Assembly (NCBI GenBank): GCA_030017995.1
Contig: JASEGS010000004.1
Span: 1-61,994, forward strand
Direction: 5' to 3'
Length of the DNA stretch: 61,994 bases
Source of the DNA: Thermodesulfovibrionales bacterium
Lineage (GTDB): Bacteria > Nitrospirota > Thermodesulfovibrionia > Thermodesulfovibrionales > Dissulfurispiraceae
The notes beneath the pieces were generated by a model, which was not told the DNA's origin, made no database searches, and saw only the letters and a list, made by a program, of their open reading frames with translations. Every line of letters starts with the position of its first letter. The first letter of the stretch is position 1. Shown here piece after piece: positions 26,803 to 36,139 of the stretch. The position numbers and the translations under genes were made by a program.

Positions 26803-28044
26803 ATGGTTCAAAACTCTGAGTTGAAGCGCGTTATGATAATTACAGGGGAAAGCTCTGGAGAGTTGTATGGCTCACTCCTTGCAAAGGAACTAAAGGCTCA
26901 AAACCCTGAATTGAGCGTAATCGGTGTTGGCGGAGAAAGGATGGAGGCATCAGGTGTTCATCTGATCTCAAGGATTTCGAGCGCCTTCGGGATTTCAGAA
27001 GCTGTAAAAACTTACAGCGAGATTAAAAGGACATTCCAGAAAGTTACCGTTTCTCTTAGATCATTCAGACCCCAGGTTATTGTGTTAATAGATTACCCTG
27101 ATTTTAATATCAGAGTGGCAAGAGAGGCTAAAAAACTGGGGATAAAAGTCCTTTATTATGTAAGCCCTCAAGTGTGGGCATGGAGAAGAAAGAGGGTAAA
27201 GGTGATCGGCAGGTTGGTTGACAGAATGGCGGTAATATTGCCTTTTGAAGAAGAAATATATAAACAGCATGACATCCCCTGTGAATTTGTCGGACATCCT
27301 GTTCTGGATGAGATACGGGAAATTATTTCAGAAGTCAGAAGCCAGAAGTCAGAAGCCGGGAATTTGGATATAGACCGCCAAGAAACGAAAATAAAAGTCA
27401 GAAAAGAACTTGGGCTGATTTCTGATAGGCCTGTGTTGGCATTAATGCCGGGAAGCAGGGAACATGAAATAAAAAAACTTCTGCCTGTTATGTTTGATGC
27501 AGCGGACAGCATAAGAAAACGATACCCTGATTATCAATTTGTCCTGCCGATAGCCCCAAATCTAAACAATAGCAGTTTATCCGCAATAAACAGCGAATTA
27601 AAGAGATTTGACCACCTCCATCTGCGTATTGCCGGCAGCTCCATAAAATCACTTCTTGCATCTGATGTTGCAGTTATAGCGTCAGGCACATCGACTCTTC
27701 AGGCAGCGATTCTTGGTGTCCCTATGGTTGTTGTTTATAAACTCTCCCCTTTGACTTATTTGGCAGGCAGGCTTATTGTTAAGGTAAGGCATATATCTCT
27801 TGTAAATATTCTTCTGGAGCGGTCAATCAGAGACGAGTCCGGCCCGCGAGTGAAAGAAATGTTACAAAATGATGTAAATAAAGAAAATATTATGAAGGAA
27901 CTTTCAAGAATCATTGAGGATTCTGCATACAACAATATGATGAGATCACAATTTGAAAAGGTCAAAGGCCTTTTTACAGACAGAAGAGCATCATTTCGGG
28001 TGGCTGAAATTATTCGGGGATTAGGGGTTAGCGCAAATGTTTAA
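26803..28044 (+). CDS. lpxB: Lipid A disaccharide synthase
   Basis: A 413-residue GT19 glycosyltransferase. Motifs: IITGESSGELYGSLLAKEL, VGVGGERMEASGV, LIDYPDFNIRVA, VLYYVSPQVWAW, LPFEEEIYK, FVGHPVLDE, LMPGSREHEIKKLLP and ASGTSTLQAAILG. Just after GHPVLDE, the stretch SEVRSQKSEAG is written by a heptad tract (27329-27356) in the surface loop joining the two domains. Joins the lipid A precursors; overlaps msbA by 8 bp. Confidence 0.96.
   Translation: MVQNSELKRVMIITGESSGELYGSLLAKELKAQNPELSVIGVGGERMEASGVHLISRISSAFGISEAVKTYSEIKRTFQKVTVSLRSFRPQVIVLIDYPDFNIRVAREAKKLGIKVLYYVSPQVWAWRRKRVKVIGRLVDRMAVILPFEEEIYKQHDIPCEFVGHPVLDEIREIISEVRSQKSEAGNLDIDRQETKIKVRKELGLISDRPVLALMPGSREHEIKKLLPVMFDAADSIRKRYPDYQFVLPIAPNLNNSSLSAINSELKRFDHLHLRIAGSSIKSLLASDVAVIASGTSTLQAAILGVPMVVVYKLSPLTYLAGRLIVKVRHISLVNILLERSIRDESGPRVKEMLQNDVNKENIMKELSRIIEDSAYNNMMRSQFEKVKGLFTDRRASFRVAEIIRGLGVSANV
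27329..27356. repeat. Heptad tract inside lpxB
   Basis: cagaagt, cagaagc, cagaagt, cagaagc. In frame it gives SEVRSQKSEA. Confidence 0.85.
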
Positions 28045-29770
28045 ACGGCTTGTATTGCTTGTAAGACCTTATTGGGGGAGGATAGCTGTTGCTGCAATAT
28101 TAAGTCTTCTGATTTCCGGTGTAAACGGCGGACTTGCATGGCTTGTAAAACCAGCGCTTGACGGAATATTTCTAAAGAAAGACACAAGTCTTTTGGCGCT
28201 TTTGCCCCTCGGAATTCTTATCCTGTATCTTTTCAAAGGTCTTTTTAGTTTTTTTCAGGCGTATCTTATGAAATCCACAAGTTTTAAGGTTGCAAGGGAT
28301 CTCAGAAACTCGCTGTATAATCACACGCTTCTTCTGCCTGTTAATGACTTTAAGCGTGAGTCAACAGGAGCGATGCTTTCAAGATTAATAAACGATGCCG
28401 GACAACTTCAGGGGCTTATATCATATGCGATAAAAGACATCTTTGTGGAAGGCGCAACAATAATCGCTTTGATTTTTGTGGCATTTTACAGGAGATGGGA
28501 CCTCGCATTATTAGCAGTTGTAGTTCTGCCTTTCGCAATTTACAGGGCAAAGAAACTCGGCATTAAGGTGAGAAAAATCACAAAAGAGGCCCAGAAAAAT
28601 ATTTCCTTGATAACAGAATTTCTTTCAGAGTCTTTTTCCGGAATAAAGATGATCAAGGTTTATGGCCGCGGGAGCTCGCTGAGCAAAGTCTTTAAGAAAA
28701 AAAATCAGAATTATTACCGCAATATGGTGCGCGCTACAAGGCTTACAGAATTTACATCCCTGATGATGGATGTAATAGGGGGTCTTGGCATAGCTTCTGT
28801 TTTATGGTATGGAGGGAGTCTTGTTATTAAGGATGTAATCACTGCCGGCGAATTGTTTTCATTCATAACAGCAATCTTTATGATATATACACCTGCCAGG
28901 AGGCTTGCCTCAGCAAATAACAGCATTCAGCAGGCAAAGGCATCAATGGAAAGGCTTGACGAACTGTTTGACAGGCAGCCTGAGGCAGAAGGAGAAGAGA
29001 AACTTAATCCTTTTACAGACAGCATTGAATTCAGGAACGTATCTTTCAGATATCCAACGTCAAAGCACAGCGTTTTAAATGGGATAAACTTGAAGATTAG
29101 AAGGGGTGAAATCGTCGCAATAGTCGGGAGAAGCGGCGCAGGGAAAACAAGCCTATGCGACCTAATACCAAGATTTTATGAGCCTACGGACGGCGCAATC
29201 TATATTGATGGAGTAAATATTGCCAATGTAAGCCTGAAATCACTTAGAGAGCAGGTAGGTCTTGTCAGTCAGGACATTATACTCTTTAACGATACAGTAA
29301 TGGCCAATATAATGTTCGGCAATCCTGATGCATCAGATGAAGATATAGTAAAGGCAGCAAAGGCGTCTTATGCTCATGAATTTATACTTGAATTGCCGGA
29401 TGGCTATGATACAGTTATAGGCGAGAGGGGTGTTATGATCTCCGGCGGACAGAGACAGAGGCTTTCCATAGCAAGGGCAATCTTGAAGAATCCGCCTATA
29501 CTTATACTCGATGAAGCAACTTCATCTCTTGATACAGAATCGGAGATGATAGTGCAGTCAGCGCTTGATATACTTATGAAGGACAGGACTACATTTGTTA
29601 TTGCCCACAGGTTGTCGACGGTGCAGAAATCTGACAGGATTGTGGTCTTAGAAAAGGGTAGAATAGCGGAAACCGGAAGCCGGGAAGAGCTGATGCAGAA
29701 AAACGGCATTTATAAACGGTTTTATGATCTGCAGCTTTCATCAGCAGAAATAAATGTATCTCATCTATAG
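28037..29770 (+). CDS. msbA: Lipid A export ABC transporter MsbA
   Basis: A 577-residue half-transporter. Six membrane helices occupy residues 1-310; the nucleotide-binding domain has VGRSGAGKTSL (Walker A), the ABC signature ISGGQRQRLSIARA, and ILDEATSSLD (Walker B). Flips core-lipid A across the inner membrane. Placement between lpxB and waaA supports MsbA over other exporters. Overlaps waaA by ~17 bp. Confidence 0.93.
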   Translation: MFKRLVLLVRPYWGRIAVAAILSLLISGVNGGLAWLVKPALDGIFLKKDTSLLALLPLGILILYLFKGLFSFFQAYLMKSTSFKVARDLRNSLYNHTLLLPVNDFKRESTGAMLSRLINDAGQLQGLISYAIKDIFVEGATIIALIFVAFYRRWDLALLAVVVLPFAIYRAKKLGIKVRKITKEAQKNISLITEFLSESFSGIKMIKVYGRGSSLSKVFKKKNQNYYRNMVRATRLTEFTSLMMDVIGGLGIASVLWYGGSLVIKDVITAGELFSFITAIFMIYTPARRLASANNSIQQAKASMERLDELFDRQPEAEGEEKLNPFTDSIEFRNVSFRYPTSKHSVLNGINLKIRRGEIVAIVGRSGAGKTSLCDLIPRFYEPTDGAIYIDGVNIANVSLKSLREQVGLVSQDIILFNDTVMANIMFGNPDASDEDIVKAAKASYAHEFILELPDGYDTVIGERGVMISGGQRQRLSIARAILKNPPILILDEATSSLDTESEMIVQSALDILMKDRTTFVIAHRLSTVQKSDRIVVLEKGRIAETGSREELMQKNGIYKRFYDLQLSSAEINVSHL

Positions 29771-31043
29771 TCTCATTTATCTTCTATTTTTATTTTTTTT
29801 GCTGCCATTCGAGTATTTGAAACGACATCGGGATTTAAGAAGGAGATGGCTAAAGGAGAGATTCGGTAAGCATAGTGCGGAAGTGTGGAAGAGCAGAAGT
29901 GCAGAAGTAAAGACTTCCGAGCTTCCGATCTTCCGAGCTTCCGAACTAAAAACTGTCTGGATTCATGCGGTCTCTGTTGGAGAGGTAATAGCAGCGGTAT
30001 CGTTAATAAGGAAGATAAAGGAAAGACATCCTACTGCAGAGATTATAGTTTCAACTGTTACGGATACAGGACAGAAGGTTGCAAGGGAAAGAATCGGCGA
30101 TATTGCAAGAATTGTCTATGTCCCTTTCGATCTCCCATTTGCTGTAAACAGTGCGTTAAAAAAATTTAAACCGTCTCTTTTTATCATCATGGAAACGGAA
30201 TTATGGCCGAATGCCATCAGGATTCTGGGTGGGAACGGTGTTCCTGTTTTGTTGATGAATGGCAGGATATCCGGAAAGTCATTTAGCGGATATAAGAAAC
30301 TAAGGTTTTTTATAAAGGATGTTTTGAAGAATGTGAGCATTTTCTGCATGCAGAATGAGTTGTACTCAGAAAGGATCAGGGAATTAGGTGCAGAACCTGA
30401 TAAAATCAAGACAATAGGCAATTTAAAGTTCGATACAAGGCCGTCTTCTACTGTTCCCGAATGGACAAGGATATTGCAAGGGACTACGATGATTGCGGGA
30501 AGCACGCACGGGACAGAAGAAGACATTATTCTCGATGCATATGTGAAGCTTAAATCCGATTTTCCGATGCTCAATCTTATTGTCGCTCCTCGGCATCCCG
30601 AAAGGTTTAAGGAAGTTGAAGAATTGATTAAAAAAAGAGGGGTGAAATATTTTAAAAGGTCAGAGCTTGCGGAGGGCATTATGTCGGGAGTCGTTATCCT
30701 TCTCGATGTCATAGGAGAGCTTGCCTCGGTTTACGGCGCGTGCGCCATTGCGGTAATTGGCGGAAGTTTTATCGAACACGGAGGGCAGAATCCGCTTGAG
30801 CCGGCGTATTGGAGCAAGGCCATTGTATGCGGCCCGCACATGGAGAATTTTCCGTTTATTGACGAATTTTACAAAAGCGGCGGCGCATTAAGGGTGGAAG
30901 AGGGCAATCTCTATCAGGCATTGAAAGATATTCTGAATTCTCCAGAAAAAATGTCTGCGATGGGCAAAACAGCAAAGGATTTGCATGACAAAAATTCAGG
31001 CGCAGTAGAAAGGGCGATGGAGGAGATAAAAAAATATTTATGA
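29754..31043 (+). CDS. waaA: Kdo transferase
   Basis: A 429-residue GT30 enzyme: an N-terminal membrane anchor, FGK near residue 40, WIHAVSVGEVIAA, STVTDTGQ, ETELWPNAIR, NGRIS, GNLKFD, AGSTHGTEEDIIL, APRHPER and GSFIEHGGQNPLEPAYWSK. Residues ~42-65 (AEVWKSRSAEVKTSELPIF...) form an insert written by nine period-8 units that can fold into a long hairpin (29874-29945). Adds Kdo to lipid A. Overlaps lpxK by 4 bp. Confidence 0.95.
   Translation: MYLIYSLIYLLFLFFLLPFEYLKRHRDLRRRWLKERFGKHSAEVWKSRSAEVKTSELPIFRASELKTVWIHAVSVGEVIAAVSLIRKIKERHPTAEIIVSTVTDTGQKVARERIGDIARIVYVPFDLPFAVNSALKKFKPSLFIIMETELWPNAIRILGGNGVPVLLMNGRISGKSFSGYKKLRFFIKDVLKNVSIFCMQNELYSERIRELGAEPDKIKTIGNLKFDTRPSSTVPEWTRILQGTTMIAGSTHGTEEDIILDAYVKLKSDFPMLNLIVAPRHPERFKEVEELIKKRGVKYFKRSELAEGIMSGVVILLDVIGELASVYGACAIAVIGGSFIEHGGQNPLEPAYWSKAIVCGPHMENFPFIDEFYKSGGALRVEEGNLYQALKDILNSPEKMSAMGKTAKDLHDKNSGAVERAMEEIKKYL
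29874..29945. repeat. Octad tract and hairpin inside waaA
   Basis: Five units like agtgcgga/agtgcaga (29874-29913) are followed by four like cttccgag (29914-29945). The two halves are approximate inverse complements around aaag, giving a ~34-bp imperfect stem inside the coding region. Confidence 0.85.
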
Positions 31044-32068
31044 CGCTTCCTGAATTTATTTATTACATAGGCTATTCTCTCGATAAGCGCTATAAGCTGA
31101 AAAGACAGCAGCGTCTTCCCCATACTGTTATCAGCATAGGCAATGTTACTATCGGAGGCACTGGGAAGACCCCGGCGACAATAGATGTTGCGGAAGAGGC
31201 AAAGAAGAGAGGTTTTAGTCCGATAATTTTGACGAGAGGGTATAAAGGGAATGCGAAAGGGCCGTGTCTTGTCCAGAGGTCAGAAGTCAGAAGTCAGAAA
31301 TCAGAAGGAAAAAGCTCAAAGCAAGACTCATCACTTCTTTTCGGCGACGAGCCTGTATTAATGGCAGATAGACTGAAAGATGTCCCGATAGTTAAATGCG
31401 CCGACAGATACGAAGGCGCAATGTTTTTTTTACAAAACTATGAGCCATCAGCTATGAACTATGAGCCAATCTTCATCCTTGACGACGGCTTTCAGCACTG
31501 GAGGCTTTACCGAGATATGGACATTGTTTTAATTGACGGTTCTAATCCATTCGGCAATAGAAGACTGCTTCCTGTCGGGCCTTTGAGAGAGCCGCTTTCC
31601 GAGCTTAAACGGGCTGGCATGTTTGTCATAACAAAGACGAAGAATGAGTCATTAATAAATGAGCTTAAAGGATTTAATTCTGCTGCGCCTGTGTATTTTT
31701 CTGAATATGAAATTCGCAGGCTTAAAAACGCATCGGGAAAAGAGTTCCCTGTCGAAGTGTTAAAGCACAAAAGAGTTTACGCCTTTTGCGGCCTTGCAAA
31801 TCCGGAGTCGTTTAAGCAGACTGCCTTGTCTGTTTGCGGTGAACTGTCCGGTTTTAAGGCTTACAGAGATCATCATAGTTATACAATATCTGACATGCGT
31901 TATCTCGAAGAACAGTCCAAAAAGACAGAATGCGACTTTCTGCTTACGACAGAGAAAGACATGGTGAAGATCAAAGGAATGAATATCCCTGAAAATCTTT
32001 TATGCGTCGAGATTGATTTTTCGATAGACAGGGGATTTTTCGATTCGGTTTTTAAAAATATTTCCTGA
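31040..32068 (+). CDS. lpxK: Tetraacyldisaccharide 4'-kinase
   Basis: A 342-residue P-loop kinase: SIGNVTIGGTGKTPATIDVA (Walker A), ILTRGYKG, GDEPVLMADRL, ILDDGFQHWRLYRDMDIVLIDG and LLPVGPLREPLSELKRA. Two heptad tracts add SEVRSQKSEGKSSKQ and NYEPSAMNYEPIF within the first half, the second directly before the conserved DDGFQHW. The 3' end overlaps the convergent uvrA by 17 bp. Confidence 0.94.
   Translation: MTLPEFIYYIGYSLDKRYKLKRQQRLPHTVISIGNVTIGGTGKTPATIDVAEEAKKRGFSPIILTRGYKGNAKGPCLVQRSEVRSQKSEGKSSKQDSSLLFGDEPVLMADRLKDVPIVKCADRYEGAMFFLQNYEPSAMNYEPIFILDDGFQHWRLYRDMDIVLIDGSNPFGNRRLLPVGPLREPLSELKRAGMFVITKTKNESLINELKGFNSAAPVYFSEYEIRRLKNASGKEFPVEVLKHKRVYAFCGLANPESFKQTALSVCGELSGFKAYRDHHSYTISDMRYLEEQSKKTECDFLLTTEKDMVKIKGMNIPENLLCVEIDFSIDRGFFDSVFKNIS
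31274..31308. repeat. Heptad tract a inside lpxK
   Basis: cagaggt, cagaagt, cagaagt, cagaaat, cagaagg. Confidence 0.88.
31437..31471. repeat. Heptad tract b inside lpxK
   Basis: actatga, gccatca, gctatga, actatga, gccaatc; a different unit from tract a only ~130 bp away. Confidence 0.75.
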
Positions 32069-34844
32069 GATATTGCCCTGTATACGAATGTGCCGCGTTC
32101 TTTAGTTCTTCAGGAATTCCTTCAAATATTATATTCCCTCCCTTTTCTCCGCCCTCAGGCCCTAAATCTATAACCCAGTCCGCCTGTCCTATCACATCGA
32201 GGTTGTGCTCGATGATCAGCACCGTGTTCACAGAGTCAACGAGCTTTTTTATTATTTTTATGAACATCAGCACATCATTGTGATGCAGCCCTACCGTAGG
32301 CTCATCGAGAATATAGAGCATGCCTTTTCCCATAGGGGGTTCTCGTAAGGGGGACGCAGTCCCCCTTACGCTTAGCTCGGCGCATATTTTTAGGCGCTGT
32401 GCCTCGCCCCCTGAAAGGGTTGTGGCAGACTGCCCGAGCCTAAGATAACCGAGTCCTATATCTCTCATGAGACCGAGTTTTGATTTTATCTCGGCAATGC
32501 CTGAGAAAAACTCATACGCCTCGTCAACTGTCATCTCGAGGATGTCGCTTATATTTTTGCCCTTGTATGTAACCCTCAGAGCGTCTTCCTTATATCTTCT
32601 TCCCTTACAGTCCTCGCATTTAATGAATATGTCTTCAAAAAAATACATTTCCATTTTTTGATAACCTTCTCCCTTGCACGTCTCGCATCTTCCGCCCGGC
32701 ACATTGAACGAGAAAAAGCCGGGGGTATAGCTGTGCGCCTTTGCCTCCATCTGCTGGGAAAAGAGTTTTCTTATGGGATCGAATATCTTGAGGTATGTAA
32801 TGGGATTTGACCTCGGTGTCTTTCCGATAGGCGTCTGGTCTATAAGCCTTGTTCCCTTTATCCTTTCAATCCCTTCAATTTTTCTATAAGGGAGCGGATG
32901 TTCTGGTTCTGTCCTGAAATGGTGCGCCAGCGCAAGATACAGCGTTTCGACAACAAGGCTGCTTTTGCCCGAGCCTGATACGCCTGTGACAACTGTCAAT
33001 GCGTTAAGCGGAATTTTAAGGTCTATGTTTTTGAGATTATTTCCGGCAGCACCGAAAAGGCTAATAAACGGAGGACATATTATTTTTTTTCTGACTCCTG
33101 ACTCCCCGATGCGGGTCTCCGCTGAGGGTCGCTTCGACTGACTTCTGACTTCTGACTTTTTTATATACCTTGCCGTTAATGTATCGGTTTTCAAGAATTC
33201 ATCCATCGGTCCTGAAAATACGACCTCTCCGCCTAAATACCCGCCTCCGGTCCCCATCTCCACGACCCAGTCAGCCGATGAGATTATATCTTTGTCGTGC
33301 TCGACAACGATTATAGTGTTGCCGAGAGATGAAAGCTCTCTCATTATTTCAGCGATCCGCTGCGTGTCCCTCGGGTGCAGCCCTATGGTGGGCTCATCGA
33401 GCACATAAAGGGTTCCGGTAAGAGCAGATGCGAGTTGATTGGAAAGATTAACCCTCTGATATTCACCGCCTGACAATGTCTTGGCCTGCCTGCTGAGCGT
33501 GAGGTAATCGAGGCCGACCCTCTCAAGGAACTGCAGCTTTAAAGATATTTGACGTATTGCCTCCTTTGCAATGTCGCGCTGCATCGGAGATAAGTGTAAA
33601 TTTTTAAACCACTGCGCAAGCTGCGATATCGGCAGATTGGATAATTCCGCTATATCGAGGCCGTTTATTTTATAAGAGAGGGCACTCTCGCAGAGCCTCC
33701 TCCCTCCGCATTTGGGACAGACCACGGGGCTCCTGTACCTGCTCAGCAATACCCTTACATGGAGCTTGTATCTCTTGGACTCCATCTCTTCAAAGAAATC
33801 GTTAATGCCGTAAAAATGCTGATTGCCTTTGAATATTGCATCTTTTTCTTCCTTTGTCAGTTTGTTATAAGGCATGTTTACATCAATTCCGCTTTTTTTT
33901 GCCCCTTTTATCATCTGCTCTTTCCACCATATGTATCCCGGCTTTTCCCATAAGTCTATCGCTCCCTCAGAGAGGGAGAAGTATTTGTCTGACACTATGA
34001 TATCTTCGTCATATATAAGGATGTTGCCGAACCCCTTGCATTCAGGACACGCGCATACCGGATGGTTGAAGGAGAACATGATCGGAGAAGGCTCGGGCAG
34101 CTTTATGTTGCAGTCCTCGCAGAGATTTTTTGAAGAGAATCCGAGCGGCAGTTTTCCGGTTTCTTTGAAGATAATGACCTTCAGGCTTTCCCTGCCCTCT
34201 TTCCATGCCATTTCTATGGAGTCTGACAGACGGGGCTCGTCCCTTATAATAAGCCTGTCGAGGACGATTTCCTTTAAATTCGCAATTCGCAATTCGCAAT
34301 TCGCAATTTCTTTGATCTCTTCATCAACCCATAGCCTGTGAAATCCTCTTTGTCTCAGGTTTTCCAGAGATTCTTCTGTTTCGAATATGATAACGGCCTT
34401 TTCGTTCTCATGTTTTTCAAGCAGCTCCGAGACTATCTGCGAAGCATCCCATTTCCTTATCTCTTTCCTGCATCGGGGGCAGTATGGAGCAGCGATTCTC
34501 GAGTATAAAACCCGCAGAAGATCGTATATCTCCGTAAGCGTTCCTACGGTTGAGCGCGAGCCCTTGACCGGATTTTTTTGCTCAAGAGCAATTGCAGGCC
34601 TGATGTTGTGAATGGCGTCCACATCCGGCCTGTCGAGTTTTTCTATAAAGAGTCTTGCGTAAGTGGAGAGAGATTCTATGAATCTCCACTGCCCTTCCGC
34701 GAATATAGTGTCAAAAGCTAAAGACGACTTGCCCGATCCTGATACGCCTGTTACGGCGATTACCTTATTGTGGGGTAGACGGAGGTTAATGTTTTTGAGG
34801 TTGTTCTGTCTGGCGCCTTCTATTATTAATTCCCTGATTGGCAT
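32052..34844 (-). CDS. uvrA: Excinuclease ABC subunit A
   Basis: A 930-residue nucleotide-excision repair ATPase with two ABC modules: GVSGSGKSSLAFDT and GVSGSGKSSLVVETL (Walker A), LSGGEYQRV and LSGGEAQRLK signatures, YVLDEPTIGLHPRD and YILDEPTVGLHHND (Walker B). Zinc fingers CPRCRKEI, CPKCGGRRL and CETCKGEG...CEDCKGRR. Three inserts are unusual. One is a heptad tract at 34278-34305 (IANCELRIAN), a second a split tract in the inter-module linker (33091-33158), and the third a palindromic insert just before the second Walker B (32344-32370). Reading frame is intact throughout. Confidence 0.97.
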   Translation of the reverse strand: MPIRELIIEGARQNNLKNINLRLPHNKVIAVTGVSGSGKSSLAFDTIFAEGQWRFIESLSTYARLFIEKLDRPDVDAIHNIRPAIALEQKNPVKGSRSTVGTLTEIYDLLRVLYSRIAAPYCPRCRKEIRKWDASQIVSELLEKHENEKAVIIFETEESLENLRQRGFHRLWVDEEIKEIANCELRIANLKEIVLDRLIIRDEPRLSDSIEMAWKEGRESLKVIIFKETGKLPLGFSSKNLCEDCNIKLPEPSPIMFSFNHPVCACPECKGFGNILIYDEDIIVSDKYFSLSEGAIDLWEKPGYIWWKEQMIKGAKKSGIDVNMPYNKLTKEEKDAIFKGNQHFYGINDFFEEMESKRYKLHVRVLLSRYRSPVVCPKCGGRRLCESALSYKINGLDIAELSNLPISQLAQWFKNLHLSPMQRDIAKEAIRQISLKLQFLERVGLDYLTLSRQAKTLSGGEYQRVNLSNQLASALTGTLYVLDEPTIGLHPRDTQRIAEIMRELSSLGNTIIVVEHDKDIISSADWVVEMGTGGGYLGGEVVFSGPMDEFLKTDTLTARYIKKSEVRSQSKRPSAETRIGESGVRKKIICPPFISLFGAAGNNLKNIDLKIPLNALTVVTGVSGSGKSSLVVETLYLALAHHFRTEPEHPLPYRKIEGIERIKGTRLIDQTPIGKTPRSNPITYLKIFDPIRKLFSQQMEAKAHSYTPGFFSFNVPGGRCETCKGEGYQKMEMYFFEDIFIKCEDCKGRRYKEDALRVTYKGKNISDILEMTVDEAYEFFSGIAEIKSKLGLMRDIGLGYLRLGQSATTLSGGEAQRLKICAELSVRGTASPLREPPMGKGMLYILDEPTVGLHHNDVLMFIKIIKKLVDSVNTVLIIEHNLDVIGQADWVIDLGPEGGEKGGNIIFEGIPEELKNAAHSYTGQYLRKYF
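32344..32370. repeat. Palindrome inserted in frame in uvrA
   Basis: cgtaagggggac and gtcccccttacg pair perfectly around gca. It encodes VRGTASPLRE, absent from the usual UvrA spacing between the signature helix and LYILDEPT. Confidence 0.75.
33091..33158. repeat. Split heptad tract in the uvrA linker
   Basis: ctgactc twice, a 33-bp non-repeat segment (encoding RPSAETRIG), then ctgactt three times. The coding strand is agtcaga-type and stop-free. Confidence 0.85.
34278..34305. repeat. Heptad tract near the uvrA 5' end
   Basis: Four exact attcgca units on the plus strand; the coding strand is (gaattgc)n, the same unit as in mqnE. Confidence 0.92.
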
Positions 34845-34900
34845 CCCGATATTTTAACATTTGGGCATCTTTGTTTTATAATGATTATAATTAGCAATCA

Positions 34901-35061
34901 TAGATGGCAGGCATTCCTCAAAGCTTTAATAATGCGATAGGATTATTGGGTAGCCTGTTTATCTGCTTAATTGGTAGGTAATAGTCAAATTGCCCTTAAA
35001 CAGTGGGAGGGTTCGGCATAAGGTATCGCTATTAAAGTCTTTTCGGAACCCCTGCCATCTA
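34901..35061 (-). mobile_element. MITE-like element, copy C (diverged)
   Basis: Ends tagatggcagg (34901-34911) and cctgccatcta (35051-35061) are exact inverted repeats. The interior follows copies A/B (aatgcgata, tagcctgttta, gggttcggc, aaggtatcgc). Fills the uvrA-mqnE divergent gap. Confidence 0.75.
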
Positions 35062-35071
35062 TGTTAAAAAT

Positions 35072-36139
35072 GTGGAAATGTCTGAGTTTATAAAAAATAA
35101 AGTTCTCGCCGGAGAAAGGCTCACAAAGCAGGATGCCGTTTCATTATTCAAAAGCGATGATATTTTTTCCCTTGGAAGGCTTGCAAATAATATTGCAGAA
35201 AAGAAAAACGACAAAAGCGCGTATTTTATAGTCAACCGTCATATAAATCCCACGAACATATGCGTCAATAGGTGCAAGTTCTGCGCCTTCAGTCGCTCAA
35301 AGGGAGAGTTTGGAGCTTATGAATTGACGATTGAAGAGATTATCGAAAAATTGCGAGTTGCGAATTGCGAGCTGCGAATTTCTGAAGTTCACATGGTAGG
35401 CGGGCTTCATCCGGATTGGCCTTTTGAATACTACATCAATATGCTTTCAGAGATTAAAAAGGAATTTTCTGCTATTGCGATCAAGGCATTTACAGCGGTT
35501 GAGATTGATTATCTCTCAAAGATCAGCGGCCTGAGCCTTGCAGATACCATGGTGAAGCTTAAAAAAAACGGTCTCGATCTTATGCCCGGTGGCGGCGCGG
35601 AGATATTCGTGGAGGATGTAAGAAATAAATTGTGCCCTGAAAAGATTTCCGGAGACAGATGGCTTGAGGTAATGGAAGCGGCGCATATGGCTGGAATAAA
35701 GACGAACGCAACAATGCTCTATGGTCACCTCGAAAGCATCGAGGACAGGGTTGACCATCTTTTGAGATTGCGCGAATTGCAGGACAGGACAGGAGGATTT
35801 CAGGCATTCATTCCTCTTTCATATCATCCGAGGAATACTGAGATAGGCGGTTTTTATTCTTCGGGAATTGACGACTTAAAGACAATTGCAATAAGCAGGC
35901 TCGTTCTCGATAATTTCGATCATATAAAGGCTTACTGGATAATGCTTGGAGAAAAGATTTCTCAGGTCGCGCTTTTGTTCGGAGCCGACGATCTTGACGG
36001 CACGATAATCGAAGAGAAGATAACTCATTCCGCGGGCGCAATGAGCGAAGAGGGAATGACGAGAGAGGAGTTGACGCATCTCATCAGGAAGGCTGGGAAG
36101 ATCCCGGTGCAGAGGGATGCGTTTTATAATGCGATATGA
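35072..36139 (+). CDS. mqnE: Aminofutalosine synthase
   Basis: A 355-residue radical SAM enzyme. NPTNICVNRCKFCAFSRSKG holds the C-X3-C-X2-C cluster motif; HMVGGLHPDWP, LMPGGGAEIFV and ATMLYGHLES are MqnE/CofH-family signatures. First committed radical step of futalosine menaquinone synthesis. ATG 35078 is an equally possible start. A heptad tract at 35351-35378 writes LRVANCELRIS directly before the conserved EVHMVGG strand. Overlaps mqnC by 4 bp. Confidence 0.94.
   Translation: MEMSEFIKNKVLAGERLTKQDAVSLFKSDDIFSLGRLANNIAEKKNDKSAYFIVNRHINPTNICVNRCKFCAFSRSKGEFGAYELTIEEIIEKLRVANCELRISEVHMVGGLHPDWPFEYYINMLSEIKKEFSAIAIKAFTAVEIDYLSKISGLSLADTMVKLKKNGLDLMPGGGAEIFVEDVRNKLCPEKISGDRWLEVMEAAHMAGIKTNATMLYGHLESIEDRVDHLLRLRELQDRTGGFQAFIPLSYHPRNTEIGGFYSSGIDDLKTIAISRLVLDNFDHIKAYWIMLGEKISQVALLFGADDLDGTIIEEKITHSAGAMSEEGMTREELTHLIRKAGKIPVQRDAFYNAI
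35351..35378. repeat. Heptad tract inside mqnE
   Basis: ttgcgag, ttgcgaa, ttgcgag, ctgcgaa. Confidence 0.9.
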
